From the NCBI GenBank assembly GCA_030425195.1, contig JAUIAV010000009.1, forward strand, positions 169,223 through 233,222: a stretch of DNA of 64,000 nt. Reading direction: 5' to 3'. Position 1 is the stretch's first letter. Every line of letters begins with the position of its first letter. A model generated the notes under the pieces. It was not told the DNA's origin, searched no databases, and saw only the letters and a program-made list of their open reading frames with translations. Below are positions 56,417 to 64,000 of this stretch, piece by piece. The stretch is from Gammaproteobacteria bacterium. Its GTDB lineage: Bacteria > Pseudomonadota > Gammaproteobacteria > Pseudomonadales > Azotimanducaceae. A program made the translations under genes and the position numbers.

Positions 56417-57322
56417 TCAGGATTTCAGGTCGGACAGCATCCCCTTGAGTGCTTCGATGAACGCCTGGGGCTGATCGAGAAACACATGGTGCTGAGCATC
56501 TTCGATCGCTACCGCGGGAAAGTCCTGCGGTACGAGCGTGCGCATGTAGTCCAGGGTGCTTCTCGAGAAAAGCTCACTGTCCGCACCATAGATGAGCCCG
56601 AACGGCAGCCTGAGGCCCTGATACTCCTCCGGCTCCCTCTCACCGCCTTTCAGGGTCCCGGAGAGATCCTCGTCGTACTTCCAGGACCAGCCGCCCCCTT
56701 CCACCGGCATCACCGAATGGCGGGCGATGTATTCCATCACGTACCGATTGTCACAGGGCTGCGGCGGCTGGAGTCGGAACCGGCCGAGTGCCGTCTGTTT
56801 GTCCGGATACACCTTGGCCTGTCCGCCCATCATCATGGTCAGGTGTTCGGGCGGTGGATCGTCCGGATTGCGGATTCCCGAGTCCACCAGGATGAGGCCA
56901 CCGAAGCGATCCGGAAACAGGTTGGCGGCCTTGACGGCCATGGCGCCGCCGAAACTGTGCGCCACGACCATCACGTCGTTGCCGAAGCCGGCATCGTCGC
57001 AGACCGCCACGATCTCCTGCGCGAAGGTGGTGCTGTCGTACTCGTAGCGGTAGTCCGAATCGCCCATCCCGGTGAGATTCATGGCGGCGACCCGGTAATC
57101 GTCGAGAAAAGCCGGGGCGATGAAATCCCACCAGTGGGAGTGGGCGAACATGCCATGGATGAGCAGCAGCCCCGGCTTGTCCGACGCACCGTCGCCTTCC
57201 CACTTCTGATAGACCACGTCGCACTCGTCCACTTCCACGGTGTGGGTGCTGTACCCGGTCTCCACCGCTTCGAAAAACCAGTCCGGAATCGAGGGTCCCG
57301 TGTCTCTGTCCCAGCGGGCCAT
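56417..57322 (-). CDS. Alpha/beta hydrolase
   Basis: Alpha/beta-hydrolase fold protein, 301 residues. Oxyanion region LLLIHGMFAHSHWWDF, nucleophile elbow AHSFGG, acid probably Asp in YGADSELF, and the catalytic His in DAQHHVFLDQPQAFIEAL. It likely acts as an esterase, a thioesterase or a C-C hydrolase; the sequence does not separate these. The start overlaps the stop of the acyl-CoA dehydrogenase upstream by 1 bp. Confidence 0.88.
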   Translation of the reverse strand: MARWDRDTGPSIPDWFFEAVETGYSTHTVEVDECDVVYQKWEGDGASDKPGLLLIHGMFAHSHWWDFIAPAFLDDYRVAAMNLTGMGDSDYRYEYDSTTFAQEIVAVCDDAGFGNDVMVVAHSFGGAMAVKAANLFPDRFGGLILVDSGIRNPDDPPPEHLTMMMGGQAKVYPDKQTALGRFRLQPPQPCDNRYVMEYIARHSVMPVEGGGWSWKYDEDLSGTLKGGEREPEEYQGLRLPFGLIYGADSELFSRSTLDYMRTLVPQDFPAVAIEDAQHHVFLDQPQAFIEALKGMLSDLKS

Positions 57323-58452
57323 CAGAGTCCTCCGAATCGCTTCAGGTGAAAGTCCACGTTGCCGAACAGCGTGTCGATGGTGGTCAGACGCTTGAAGTAG
57401 TGGCCCACGTTGAGCTCATCCGTCATGCCCATGCCGCCGTGCAGCTGAACCGCGTTCTGAGCCACGAAACGTCCCGATTTGCCCACCTGCACCTTGAACG
57501 CGGAAACCGCCTTCTTCGCCTCGTCGTCGTAACCTTCGTCCAGGCGCATGGCTGCCATGTACATCAGGGATTTGGACTGCTCGTGCTCCATGAACATGTC
57601 CACCATCCGGTGCTGCAGCACCTGAAACTTGCCGATGGGCTGGCCGAACTGTTCCCTGGTCTTGCAGTACTCCACCGTGGCCTTGTACAGCACTTCCATG
57701 CAGCCCACCGCCTCCGAGCCCACCGCCAGGATGCCTTCGTCGATGACCTGCTCCATGACCGGATAGCCGGCGCCGGGGACGCCAAGCAGGGCGTCAGCGC
57801 CGAGAGAGACGTCTTCGAACGTCACTTCAGAGGCCCTGAAGCCGTCAACGGTGGGATAGTCACGCCGGGAAACGCCCTCCGTATCCGCGGGCACGATGAA
57901 GAGCGTCACCCCTGCCTGATCCCGCTGTCCCCCATCCGTCCGGGCGCTGACGACGAAAAAGTCCGCGGCTGGACCGTTGAGGACCACGCACTTGTAGCCG
58001 TTGAGCCGGTAGCCATCGCCGTGCGCGTCAGCGCGGGTGGTCAGATCCGCCAGATTGAACCGGCCCTGCGGCTCGGCAAACGCCAGCGCCGCCTGAGTCG
58101 AGCCGTCGATCAGCGTCGCAAGAAGACGTTCCTTCTGCGCCCTGCTGCCCGCGATTCTGATAGCACCGCCTGCGAGGATCACGCTGGCGAGGTAAGGCTC
58201 CACCACCAGTCCTTTGCCGAACTGCTCCATCAGAATCATGGTGTCGACGGCGCTGCCGCCGAAACCGCCGTCCGCTTCGCTGAAAGGTACGCCGAGCCAA
58301 CCGAGCCCGGCGAACGTCTTCCAGTGATCTGCGCTGAAACCCGGCTCGGAGCGGATCAGCTTCTGCCGGTCTTCGAACGCATAATCGTTCTGAACAAAGC
58401 GCTCAACGCTGTCGGAAAGCAGCGTCTGCTCTTCGGTGAAAGAAAAGTCCAT
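57322..58452 (-). CDS. Acyl-CoA dehydrogenase (catalytic partner)
   Basis: FAD-dependent acyl-CoA dehydrogenase of 376 residues. Family motifs are intact: MDFSFTEEQTLLSDSVERF at the N-terminus, FAEPQGRFNLADLTT substrate region, CKTREQFGQPIGKFQVLQHR FAD contacts and VQLHGGMGMTDELNVGHYF, which includes the probable catalytic Glu. It lies 7 bp after a second, degenerate acyl-CoA dehydrogenase, so an alpha2-beta2 enzyme like the mycobacterial steroid FadE pairs is likely. Confidence 0.92.
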   Translation of the reverse strand: MDFSFTEEQTLLSDSVERFVQNDYAFEDRQKLIRSEPGFSADHWKTFAGLGWLGVPFSEADGGFGGSAVDTMILMEQFGKGLVVEPYLASVILAGGAIRIAGSRAQKERLLATLIDGSTQAALAFAEPQGRFNLADLTTRADAHGDGYRLNGYKCVVLNGPAADFFVVSARTDGGQRDQAGVTLFIVPADTEGVSRRDYPTVDGFRASEVTFEDVSLGADALLGVPGAGYPVMEQVIDEGILAVGSEAVGCMEVLYKATVEYCKTREQFGQPIGKFQVLQHRMVDMFMEHEQSKSLMYMAAMRLDEGYDDEAKKAVSAFKVQVGKSGRFVAQNAVQLHGGMGMTDELNVGHYFKRLTTIDTLFGNVDFHLKRFGGL

Positions 58453-58459
58453 GCTGGCC

Positions 58460-59497
58460 CTAGCCCCCCTGACCCAGGAGCCGGGCGAGCCGATTGCGCC
58501 GCCCGGTCACGTCCTCCAGAAGATACCGGATCAACTCCGCCTCCGCACCCCGGGCGACGAGCGCCGGACCCGGCAGCTCATTGTGCACCAGACCCGGGTC
58601 CGGGGCAGCGAGTGCGTAGTAGCCGAGCCCGGCAAGCCGCTTCTCGACGAGTTTGCGTCCGAGCTCGGCACTGCGTACCTCGAGCAGAATCCGGAGCGGC
58701 TCAGAGTCCACCCCGGACGGGTCAGCAAGCACACGCATCTCCAGCGCTTCCAGACCGCACAGCGATACGTCAAGAGCGGCCAGGTTCGACTCTCCTGCCG
58801 CCGTCAGCGCGTTCAGCAGATACCGAAGCCGGCCGGTCCAGCTGCGGCCGGTCCCGCGGGAGCGCACCGATGCGACCCGCTCACGCAACTCGATGGTCGA
58901 GGACGCGGCGGTGACCACGTGGAAAGCCAGACCTTCGAGATCGACGGTATCCGGCTCCAGCGGCAACCCGGGCCGCACCAGGGCCGGCTGGAGCGGTGCC
59001 AGCACCAGCGCCGCCGTCTTCCCGTCCGTCGCCAGCGCCATGATCGCCTGAGCACCCCGGGCATCGGGCACGCGGCCCGTGCGCTGAGCGGCGAGAAAGC
59101 AACCGCCTTCGAGCCGGCCGGTCATGACCTCGCCTGCCATGAGAGAGGGATGCATACAGACCCGGACGGCACCCCGCGCCATTCCGGGCAGCCAGTGCCG
59201 GTGCAGCGCTGTGTCTGCCAGTTCGAGGATCAGGGGACCGGCCACATCGATGGTCAGGAGGTCGGGCACCGGCGCACCGGCACGGTTCAGAGCACGATCC
59301 ACGATCACCGCCTCGACCGGGGACAGACCGCCACCCCAGGGTAGCGGCCAGCAGGGTGCGCTCCAGCCCTGCCCGTACAGCGCTTCGAAGAAGGTGGTCC
59401 GGGCAGACGGCAGATCCGGGACGGGCAGCCGGCCGGCCAGAAAGGTCTGAACGGCGCATTCCAGCGACTGAAGCTCGTCGGTGAGGACCACACGCAC
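58460..59497 (-). CDS. Degenerate acyl-CoA dehydrogenase (likely partner subunit)
   Basis: Protein of 345 residues starting at GTG that resembles the acyl-CoA dehydrogenase fold (WSAPCWPLPWGGGLSPVEAVI, LPGMARGAVRVCM, VRSRGTGRSWTGRLRYLLNALTAAGESN). It lacks recognisable versions of the R-x-x-FG-x-x-I and Q-x-x-GG-x-G motifs seen in its neighbour, so it probably binds FAD poorly or serves as the non-catalytic half of a heteromer. It is the first gene of the leftward operon. Confidence 0.75.
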   Translation of the reverse strand: MRVVLTDELQSLECAVQTFLAGRLPVPDLPSARTTFFEALYGQGWSAPCWPLPWGGGLSPVEAVIVDRALNRAGAPVPDLLTIDVAGPLILELADTALHRHWLPGMARGAVRVCMHPSLMAGEVMTGRLEGGCFLAAQRTGRVPDARGAQAIMALATDGKTAALVLAPLQPALVRPGLPLEPDTVDLEGLAFHVVTAASSTIELRERVASVRSRGTGRSWTGRLRYLLNALTAAGESNLAALDVSLCGLEALEMRVLADPSGVDSEPLRILLEVRSAELGRKLVEKRLAGLGYYALAAPDPGLVHNELPGPALVARGAEAELIRYLLEDVTGRRNRLARLLGQGG

Positions 59498-59614
59498 GGG
59501 CCTGGTTCATCTCCAGCGGACGCGAATGACATCGGATGGTACCAGTGGCCGCCGGTCATGGTATTGCTCTGTCAATCGAGGCAACATAGCCCGTTCCTTT
59601 TCCCAGGACGACCC

Positions 59615-60472
59615 ATGAGCTTCGAAACCATCATCACCGACATATCCGACGGCATCATGACCCTGACGCTGAACCGTCCCGAGATGCTGAATGCGTTCAA
59701 CCACACCATGATGGCGGAAATGATCGCGGCACTCGACGAGGCGGACGAAAACGACGACGTCCGTGCCGTCATCGTCACAGGCGCCGGGCGAGGCTTCTGT
59801 GCCGGAGCCGATCTCTCTTCCGGCGGCAGCACCTTCGATGCGGATGCCCGATCAGATCGGAGTTCCGGCCTGCAGCGCGACGGCGGCGGCATCCTCACGC
59901 TCAGGATCTTCGATCTCAAAAAACCCATCATCGCGGCGGTCAACGGACCCGCGGTCGGCATCGGCGTCACCATGACCCTGCCCATGGACATCCGGATCGC
60001 CGCTGACAACGCCAAGTTCGGTTTCGTCTTCGCTCGCCGCGGAATCGTACCCGAGGCCTGCTCGAGCTATTTCCTGCCCCGGGTGGTCGGCATCAGCCAG
60101 GCACTCGACTGGTGCTACAGCGGCAAGGTGTTCCCGGCCGAGGAAGCGCTGGCCGGCGGTCTCGTGAAGAGCCTGCATCCGGCGGACGAACTCCTGGACG
60201 CAGCCCGGGCCATCGCCACTGAAATCAGCGCGAATACCTCCGCCGTGTCCGTGACGCTGATCCGACAGATGATGTGGCGCATGCTCGGCGCCGACCATCC
60301 GATGGAGGCGCACAAGATCGACAGCCGCGGGATCTACCATCGCGGACGATCGGATGACGCGAAGGAAGGCGTGAATGCCTTTCTCGAAAAGCGGCCGGCG
60401 GAGTTCCCGGGCCGGGTATCCACGGATCTGCCCGACTACTATCCCTGGTGGGAAGAACGCAAATTCAGCTGA
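59615..60472 (+). CDS. Enoyl-CoA hydratase/isomerase
   Basis: Crotonase-fold enzyme of 285 residues. MTLTLNRPEMLNAFNHTMM, then VIVTGAGRGFCAGADL (oxyanion loop) and AAVNGPAVGIGVTMTLPMDIRIA (second oxyanion loop). ARRGIVPEACSSYFLPRVVG contains the position of a catalytic Glu. The C-terminal 25 residues (FPGRVSTDLPDYYPWWEE) are typical of a subgroup annotated EchA. The ATG at 59615 follows CCAGGA. It is divergent from the acyl-CoA dehydrogenase operon, suggesting a shared beta-oxidation-like pathway. Confidence 0.92.
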   Translation: MSFETIITDISDGIMTLTLNRPEMLNAFNHTMMAEMIAALDEADENDDVRAVIVTGAGRGFCAGADLSSGGSTFDADARSDRSSGLQRDGGGILTLRIFDLKKPIIAAVNGPAVGIGVTMTLPMDIRIAADNAKFGFVFARRGIVPEACSSYFLPRVVGISQALDWCYSGKVFPAEEALAGGLVKSLHPADELLDAARAIATEISANTSAVSVTLIRQMMWRMLGADHPMEAHKIDSRGIYHRGRSDDAKEGVNAFLEKRPAEFPGRVSTDLPDYYPWWEERKFS

Positions 60473-60488
60473 AGGCGAGGAGGATGAG

Positions 60489-60728
60489 ATGAGCGAAGCG
60501 CAGATACCACAGAAGGCGCCTTACCCCGTGGAAGTCACCAGCGGCCGGAAGTATTTCTGGTGTGCCTGCGGCAGAAGCGGTAAACAGCCTTTCTGCGATG
60601 GCTCCCATGAAGGTACGGACATCACCCCCTATGCCTACACGGCAGAAGAAGACCGTACCCTGTATTTCTGTGGCTGCAAGCGGACGGGATCCGTTCCGCT
60701 CTGCGACGGGTCCCATAACGCGCTGTAG
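60489..60728 (+). CDS. Small twin-CDGSH iron-sulfur protein
   Basis: Protein of 79 residues with two MitoNEET-type [2Fe-2S] motifs: CACGRSGKQPFCDGSH at residues 25-40 and CGCKRTGSVPLCDGSH at about 61-76. Each cluster is held by three Cys and one His. Such small tandem CDGSH proteins are soluble electron-transfer or cluster proteins of unknown partner. AGGAGG precedes the ATG. It lies 16 bp after the enoyl-CoA hydratase, so it is probably co-transcribed. Confidence 0.9.
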   Translation: MSEAQIPQKAPYPVEVTSGRKYFWCACGRSGKQPFCDGSHEGTDITPYAYTAEEDRTLYFCGCKRTGSVPLCDGSHNAL

Positions 60729-60759
60729 CGAAGACCTATGATCGGGATGAGGTATTGCC

Positions 60760-63561
60760 ATGATCACCCGTCTTTTCAGGAGCAGGCACCGGCTAGACAG
60801 TAGCGACCCTGCGGGTCGCCGCGCGGCTATCGAAGCGCTGTCCGACGACGACGCGCAGACCCACCAGACCACCCTGATCAGGCTCGCCGGCACCGATCCG
60901 GAGATGACCGTCAGGCACATGGCCATCGCCCGGATCGACGACGAAGCCGCGTTAAGCGCACTGCTCGACGATCCAGCGATGGCGAACGCGGCGCTCGCGC
61001 GCATCCTGGAACTGCTGAACCTGGGCAGATGCAAGGATCTGGCCGAAGAGCCCCGGGTGCTCGCCGCCCGGCTGGAAACGGCCGGAGATCCGGAATCCCT
61101 CGGAGAACGTCTGCTCGCCCTCGGCGGCAGCAGTCTGCTGGTCGACGCACTGCTCGGATCGGACCGGGCAGCGCGCACGCGCCTGCTGGATCTGTCCTGC
61201 CTGCAGCGCCTGGATGTTCTGCAGGAGCTCGAACGTCGCTCCCGGGACCGGGACAAGGCGAGCAACCGCTTCGCCCGCCAGCAGCTGGAATCCATCCGTC
61301 AGCGATCGGCAGAGGTGCAACGGCTCGTCGATGCGGTCGATGAACGCATTGCCGCGCTGGAGAAACCGGCGATGGATCCATCGGAAACGGAACGCGTCCG
61401 CCGATCCGTGCTGAAGGAACGGATAGAGGCGGACCTCGCGGCACTCGATGACCTGACTTCACAACTGGCAGCCGCCGGCACACGCCTGCCGTCTTCGAAC
61501 CCGTTGCGATCCAGGCTCGAAGCCCTAGAGCGCAGCTCTGCACCGGGACGGTCGGCCGGGCCCGCAGCGCCTGTCGAGGAGGCACCGCCTGAAAAGACGC
61601 CGGAACCCGCGGCACCTGGAGGTTTCGACGACCTGGCAGAACGCTTCGAGCAGCTGGCCGTTCAGCTCACCACCTCGAGTGATTTCGAAGCCCTGGCCAG
61701 CGAGCGGCAGCGTCTGACCGATCAGTGGCTCATCCGTGCCGACACCACGCCGCCACCGGATGCCGCCCATGCGGTTTTCGAACGGGTGTCGCACCGGTTT
61801 CAGGAGCTCGCCCGGTCCAACGAGCGGCTGCTGAAGGCGGAATTTCCATCCATCGAACCGGAATCCATCCCCGACAGTCTCGGCGACGATGCGCCGGTGG
61901 GTGCGGCGATCCGGGCGGAACGCAGGCTGAACGACCTGGCCCGGCTCCTGGAGCGGATAGCCTGGCCGGACTGGGCACCCATGCCGGAGACGCTGACCGC
62001 CCAGCAGAAGCTGCTCACCGTCACCCGGCAGAAGCTCGATGCGTGGCAGGCCCTCGTGGATGAAGCCCTGGAGGCCCTGGCAGAGAAGCTGAACACACTC
62101 GATGCCCAGATCGAAGCCGGAGAGCTGAAGCGTGCCCGTGCCGCTGCCGGTGATATCCGCAGGCAGCTCCAGGCGCTCCCGGAACGCAGCACCACGGCGC
62201 TCGGTCAGCAGCTGGCCCGGGCCTCCGCCCGTCTCGCGGAACTCGGCGACTGGCAGACGTTCGCCACCGCGCCCAAACGGGAAGCGCTGGTCACCGCCAT
62301 GCGTGAGCTGGCAGATACCCCGCTGCCGGCACCGGAGCAGGCAGAGCGGATCCGCGTACTGCGCAGAGACTGGAACGAGCTGGGAAGCATCGGCAGATCC
62401 GGGGATCACAAACTGGCGGACGCCTTCAATGAAGCCGCCGAGCGTGCTTTCGAACCCTGCCGCAGCCACTTCGAGGCACAGGCCGAGATCCGCGCCGGGA
62501 ACCTGGCCGCAAGGGAGAGCATCTGCGAGTCCCTGAGCGAGTACCTGAAGGCCACGGACTGGTCCACGGCGGATATCAAGGCGGCTGAACGTATCCTGCG
62601 CACCGCCCGGGAGGAGTGGCGCGCCCGTCATCCGGTGGACCGGAAAGCCGGCAGAGCCGTGGAGGCCCGGTTCGAAGCTCTGCAGGCAGAGCTGCACCAG
62701 CACATCAGGGATGAGTGGGACAGAAACCTGGCCGCCAAGCGCCAGATCGTCTCGGATGCCAGCGCGCTCGCGGAATCCGACCGGCCGCTGCCGGAGAAGG
62801 TCGAGGCGGTGAAACGCCTGCAGCAGCAGTGGAAAACCATCGGTGCCACACCACGCAAGCCGGACCAGACGCTCTGGCGGGAATTCAGGGCGGCCTGCGA
62901 TGTGATCTTCGAGCGTCGCGACACGGCCCGCCAGCAGGAAGACGCGGAAATCCAGGCGGCCCGGGCGCTCACTGAGCAGCTGCTGTCAGATTTCCGGCGG
63001 ACGCTGGATGACGCCTCCACGGAACTCGATGCCAGCAGCGTGAGGTCCTTCCAGCAGCAGTTCAACGAACTGCCGGAGCTGCCTCAGCGTCTGTCCAGGG
63101 CATTCGAACGCGAGCGCGACGAGCTGGTCCGTTCGGCCCAGCAGACGCTCGCAGGGCAGCGGGCGGCGCAGGCGCTCGCGAGACTCCGCGGCCTGAAAGA
63201 ACAGGACGAGGCCGTCTCGGCGCTCGAGCAGCGGCAGCTTGCTGGAGAATCGGTCGAGTTCACGCCGCCCGATCCCCTGTTCAGCGGGCGCTGTGCGGCC
63301 GGAGCAGATCCCGTCTCCAAGGACGATCTGCTGCGCGCCGTGATCGAAGCCGAGATCGCCGCAGAACTGGAGTCCGAAGAGACCGAGATCAGGATGAGCA
63401 TTCAGGTGGAGCTGATGAACGCCGGGCGCGGCCGGGAAGCCCTCGATGCCGGCCCGGAAACCCTGACCCGCCGCTGGTGCGAACTCGGACCCAAGGATGC
63501 CTCGGCAGGCCCGCTGCGAGAACGTTTCTTCCGTGCCATCGGCACGCTGCTCGAACGCTGA
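60760..63561 (+). CDS. DUF349-family coiled-coil protein
   Basis: Helical protein of 933 residues with no membrane span. Repeated DUF349 units are seen from about residue 490 on (for example LRRDWNELGSIG, AFEPCRSHFEAQ, KRLQQQWKTIGATP, LWREFRAACDVIFERR). Two long coiled-coil regions surround a Pro/Ala/Glu-rich break near residues 262-290. The first 160 residues look HEAT-like. DUF349 proteins are common beside Pseudomonas sensor genes and have no proven role; the convergent neighbour here is a PhoQ-like kinase. Confidence 0.85.
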   Translation: MITRLFRSRHRLDSSDPAGRRAAIEALSDDDAQTHQTTLIRLAGTDPEMTVRHMAIARIDDEAALSALLDDPAMANAALARILELLNLGRCKDLAEEPRVLAARLETAGDPESLGERLLALGGSSLLVDALLGSDRAARTRLLDLSCLQRLDVLQELERRSRDRDKASNRFARQQLESIRQRSAEVQRLVDAVDERIAALEKPAMDPSETERVRRSVLKERIEADLAALDDLTSQLAAAGTRLPSSNPLRSRLEALERSSAPGRSAGPAAPVEEAPPEKTPEPAAPGGFDDLAERFEQLAVQLTTSSDFEALASERQRLTDQWLIRADTTPPPDAAHAVFERVSHRFQELARSNERLLKAEFPSIEPESIPDSLGDDAPVGAAIRAERRLNDLARLLERIAWPDWAPMPETLTAQQKLLTVTRQKLDAWQALVDEALEALAEKLNTLDAQIEAGELKRARAAAGDIRRQLQALPERSTTALGQQLARASARLAELGDWQTFATAPKREALVTAMRELADTPLPAPEQAERIRVLRRDWNELGSIGRSGDHKLADAFNEAAERAFEPCRSHFEAQAEIRAGNLAARESICESLSEYLKATDWSTADIKAAERILRTAREEWRARHPVDRKAGRAVEARFEALQAELHQHIRDEWDRNLAAKRQIVSDASALAESDRPLPEKVEAVKRLQQQWKTIGATPRKPDQTLWREFRAACDVIFERRDTARQQEDAEIQAARALTEQLLSDFRRTLDDASTELDASSVRSFQQQFNELPELPQRLSRAFERERDELVRSAQQTLAGQRAAQALARLRGLKEQDEAVSALEQRQLAGESVEFTPPDPLFSGRCAAGADPVSKDDLLRAVIEAEIAAELESEETEIRMSIQVELMNAGRGREALDAGPETLTRRWCELGPKDASAGPLRERFFRAIGTLLER

Positions 63562-63570
63562 GGCCTGCGC

Positions 63571-64000
63571 TCAGACCGGCAGCTCGACCCGGATGGAAGC
63601 GCCGCCCCACGGACTCTCGCCGATGATGAGACTGCCTTCGTAGACGCCGAGCAGTTCGTGCACCATGGCCAGGCCGATGCCCTGGCCCGGCTGAATCTGG
63701 TCCGCCCGGGTCCCACGGTTGAGCACCTCATCCCGGAGCGCCGAATCGATCCCCGGACCGTCGTCGTCGATGACGAGGCGCACCCGATCCGGTTCATCCC
63801 CGTTTCCGATCAGCTCGCCGCTGATGGCGACTCGGACTGACGTGTATTTGAACGCGTTTTCCAGCAGATTGCCGAGCATCTCCATCAGATCCCGTTCGTC
63901 GCCACGCACGATCAGCTTTTCCGGCAGATGCCGTGTCACCTCGATCTCCCGGCCCCGGTACGCCGTGTCCAGTGCCCGGAGCAGCCGGATCACCAGGGTG
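63571..64000 (-). CDS. Sensor histidine kinase, C-terminal part (PhoQ-like)
   Basis: Partial gene cut by the window end; about 143 C-terminal residues are seen. The ATP-binding domain has the N-box EMLGNLLENAFKYT, the G1 box DDDGPGI and the G2 region QPGQGIGLAMVHEL. The stretch NRGTRADQIQPGQGIGLAM and YEGSLIIGESPWGGA closely resembles E. coli PhoQ. The sensor and phospho-His regions, and any phoP neighbour, lie outside the window. Confidence 0.88.
   Translation of the reverse strand, partial: TLVIRLLRALDTAYRGREIEVTRHLPEKLIVRGDERDLMEMLGNLLENAFKYTSVRVAISGELIGNGDEPDRVRLVIDDDGPGIDSALRDEVLNRGTRADQIQPGQGIGLAMVHELLGVYEGSLIIGESPWGGASIRVELPV

Noticed and set aside
57346..58914. A 522-codon plus-strand frame opposite the acyl-CoA dehydrogenase genes
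   Set aside because: It is antisense to well-conserved dehydrogenase motifs and shows no family signature.

Overview
This is a GC-rich chromosomal window, packed with genes on both strands, from a gammaproteobacterium with Pseudomonas-like gene order. The signs are mtaD-ubiG-yciK, yciO-trpS-scpA-scpB-rluB, a DUF2066/CDP-alcohol transferase/hda operon divergent from purM, apbC divergent from metG, metG-rnf-nth, the argG/rnt/grxD/argF neighbourhood, and a class Ia NrdA with two ATP cones. I see no tRNA, rRNA, CRISPR array, insertion sequence or prophage. The genus cannot be fixed from sequence alone.

Layout. 1-12.8 kb: nucleoside salvage and quinone genes (mtaD, ubiG, yciK), the condensin operon with rluB and trpS, then a rightward run of envelope and housekeeping genes (yciB, an SH3 protein, pdxJ, a cyclophilin, a membrane-anchored cold-shock protein, argS). 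12.8-24.4 kb: a DesA-type desaturase, sseA, mnmC, and a leftward operon DUF2066 / CDP-alcohol transferase / hda / MurG2-like / serA facing purM, then apbC-dcd. 24.5-30.9 kb: metG-rnfA-rnfB-rnfD-rnfG-rnfE-nth. 30.9-38.2 kb: murI / zinc-ribbon protein / argG facing rnt, then grxD, a PatB/MalY-type lyase, argD and argF. 38.3-45.4 kb: two c-di-GMP proteins and glpK. 45.4-50.5 kb: a 710-bp regulatory leader and nrdAB. 50.6-60.7 kb: a secreted acylase, then a seven-gene leftward operon (two acyl-CoA dehydrogenases, alpha/beta hydrolase, glutathione transferase, threonine-dehydratase-like enzyme, SDR, ZIP transporter) divergent from an enoyl-CoA hydratase and a twin-CDGSH protein. 60.8-64 kb: a DUF349 protein and the C-terminal end of a PhoQ-like kinase.

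The most unusual locus is the Rnf/Rsx operon. There is no rnfC between rnfB and rnfD. Instead RnfB carries at its C-terminus the two-cluster ferredoxin module and helical tail that normally end RnfC. The NADH/FMN-binding part of RnfC is absent here, while the membrane subunits keep their predicted metal- and flavin-binding motifs. This suggests a Rnf-type complex fed by a donor other than NADH. Other points of interest are a Bacillus-type MurG paralogue in the hda-serA operon, a catabolic operon whose two adjacent acyl-CoA dehydrogenases look like a catalytic/degenerate pair, a 1388-residue PilZ-DUF1631-GGDEF-EAL protein, and NrdR-like and DnaA-box sequences far upstream of nrdA.
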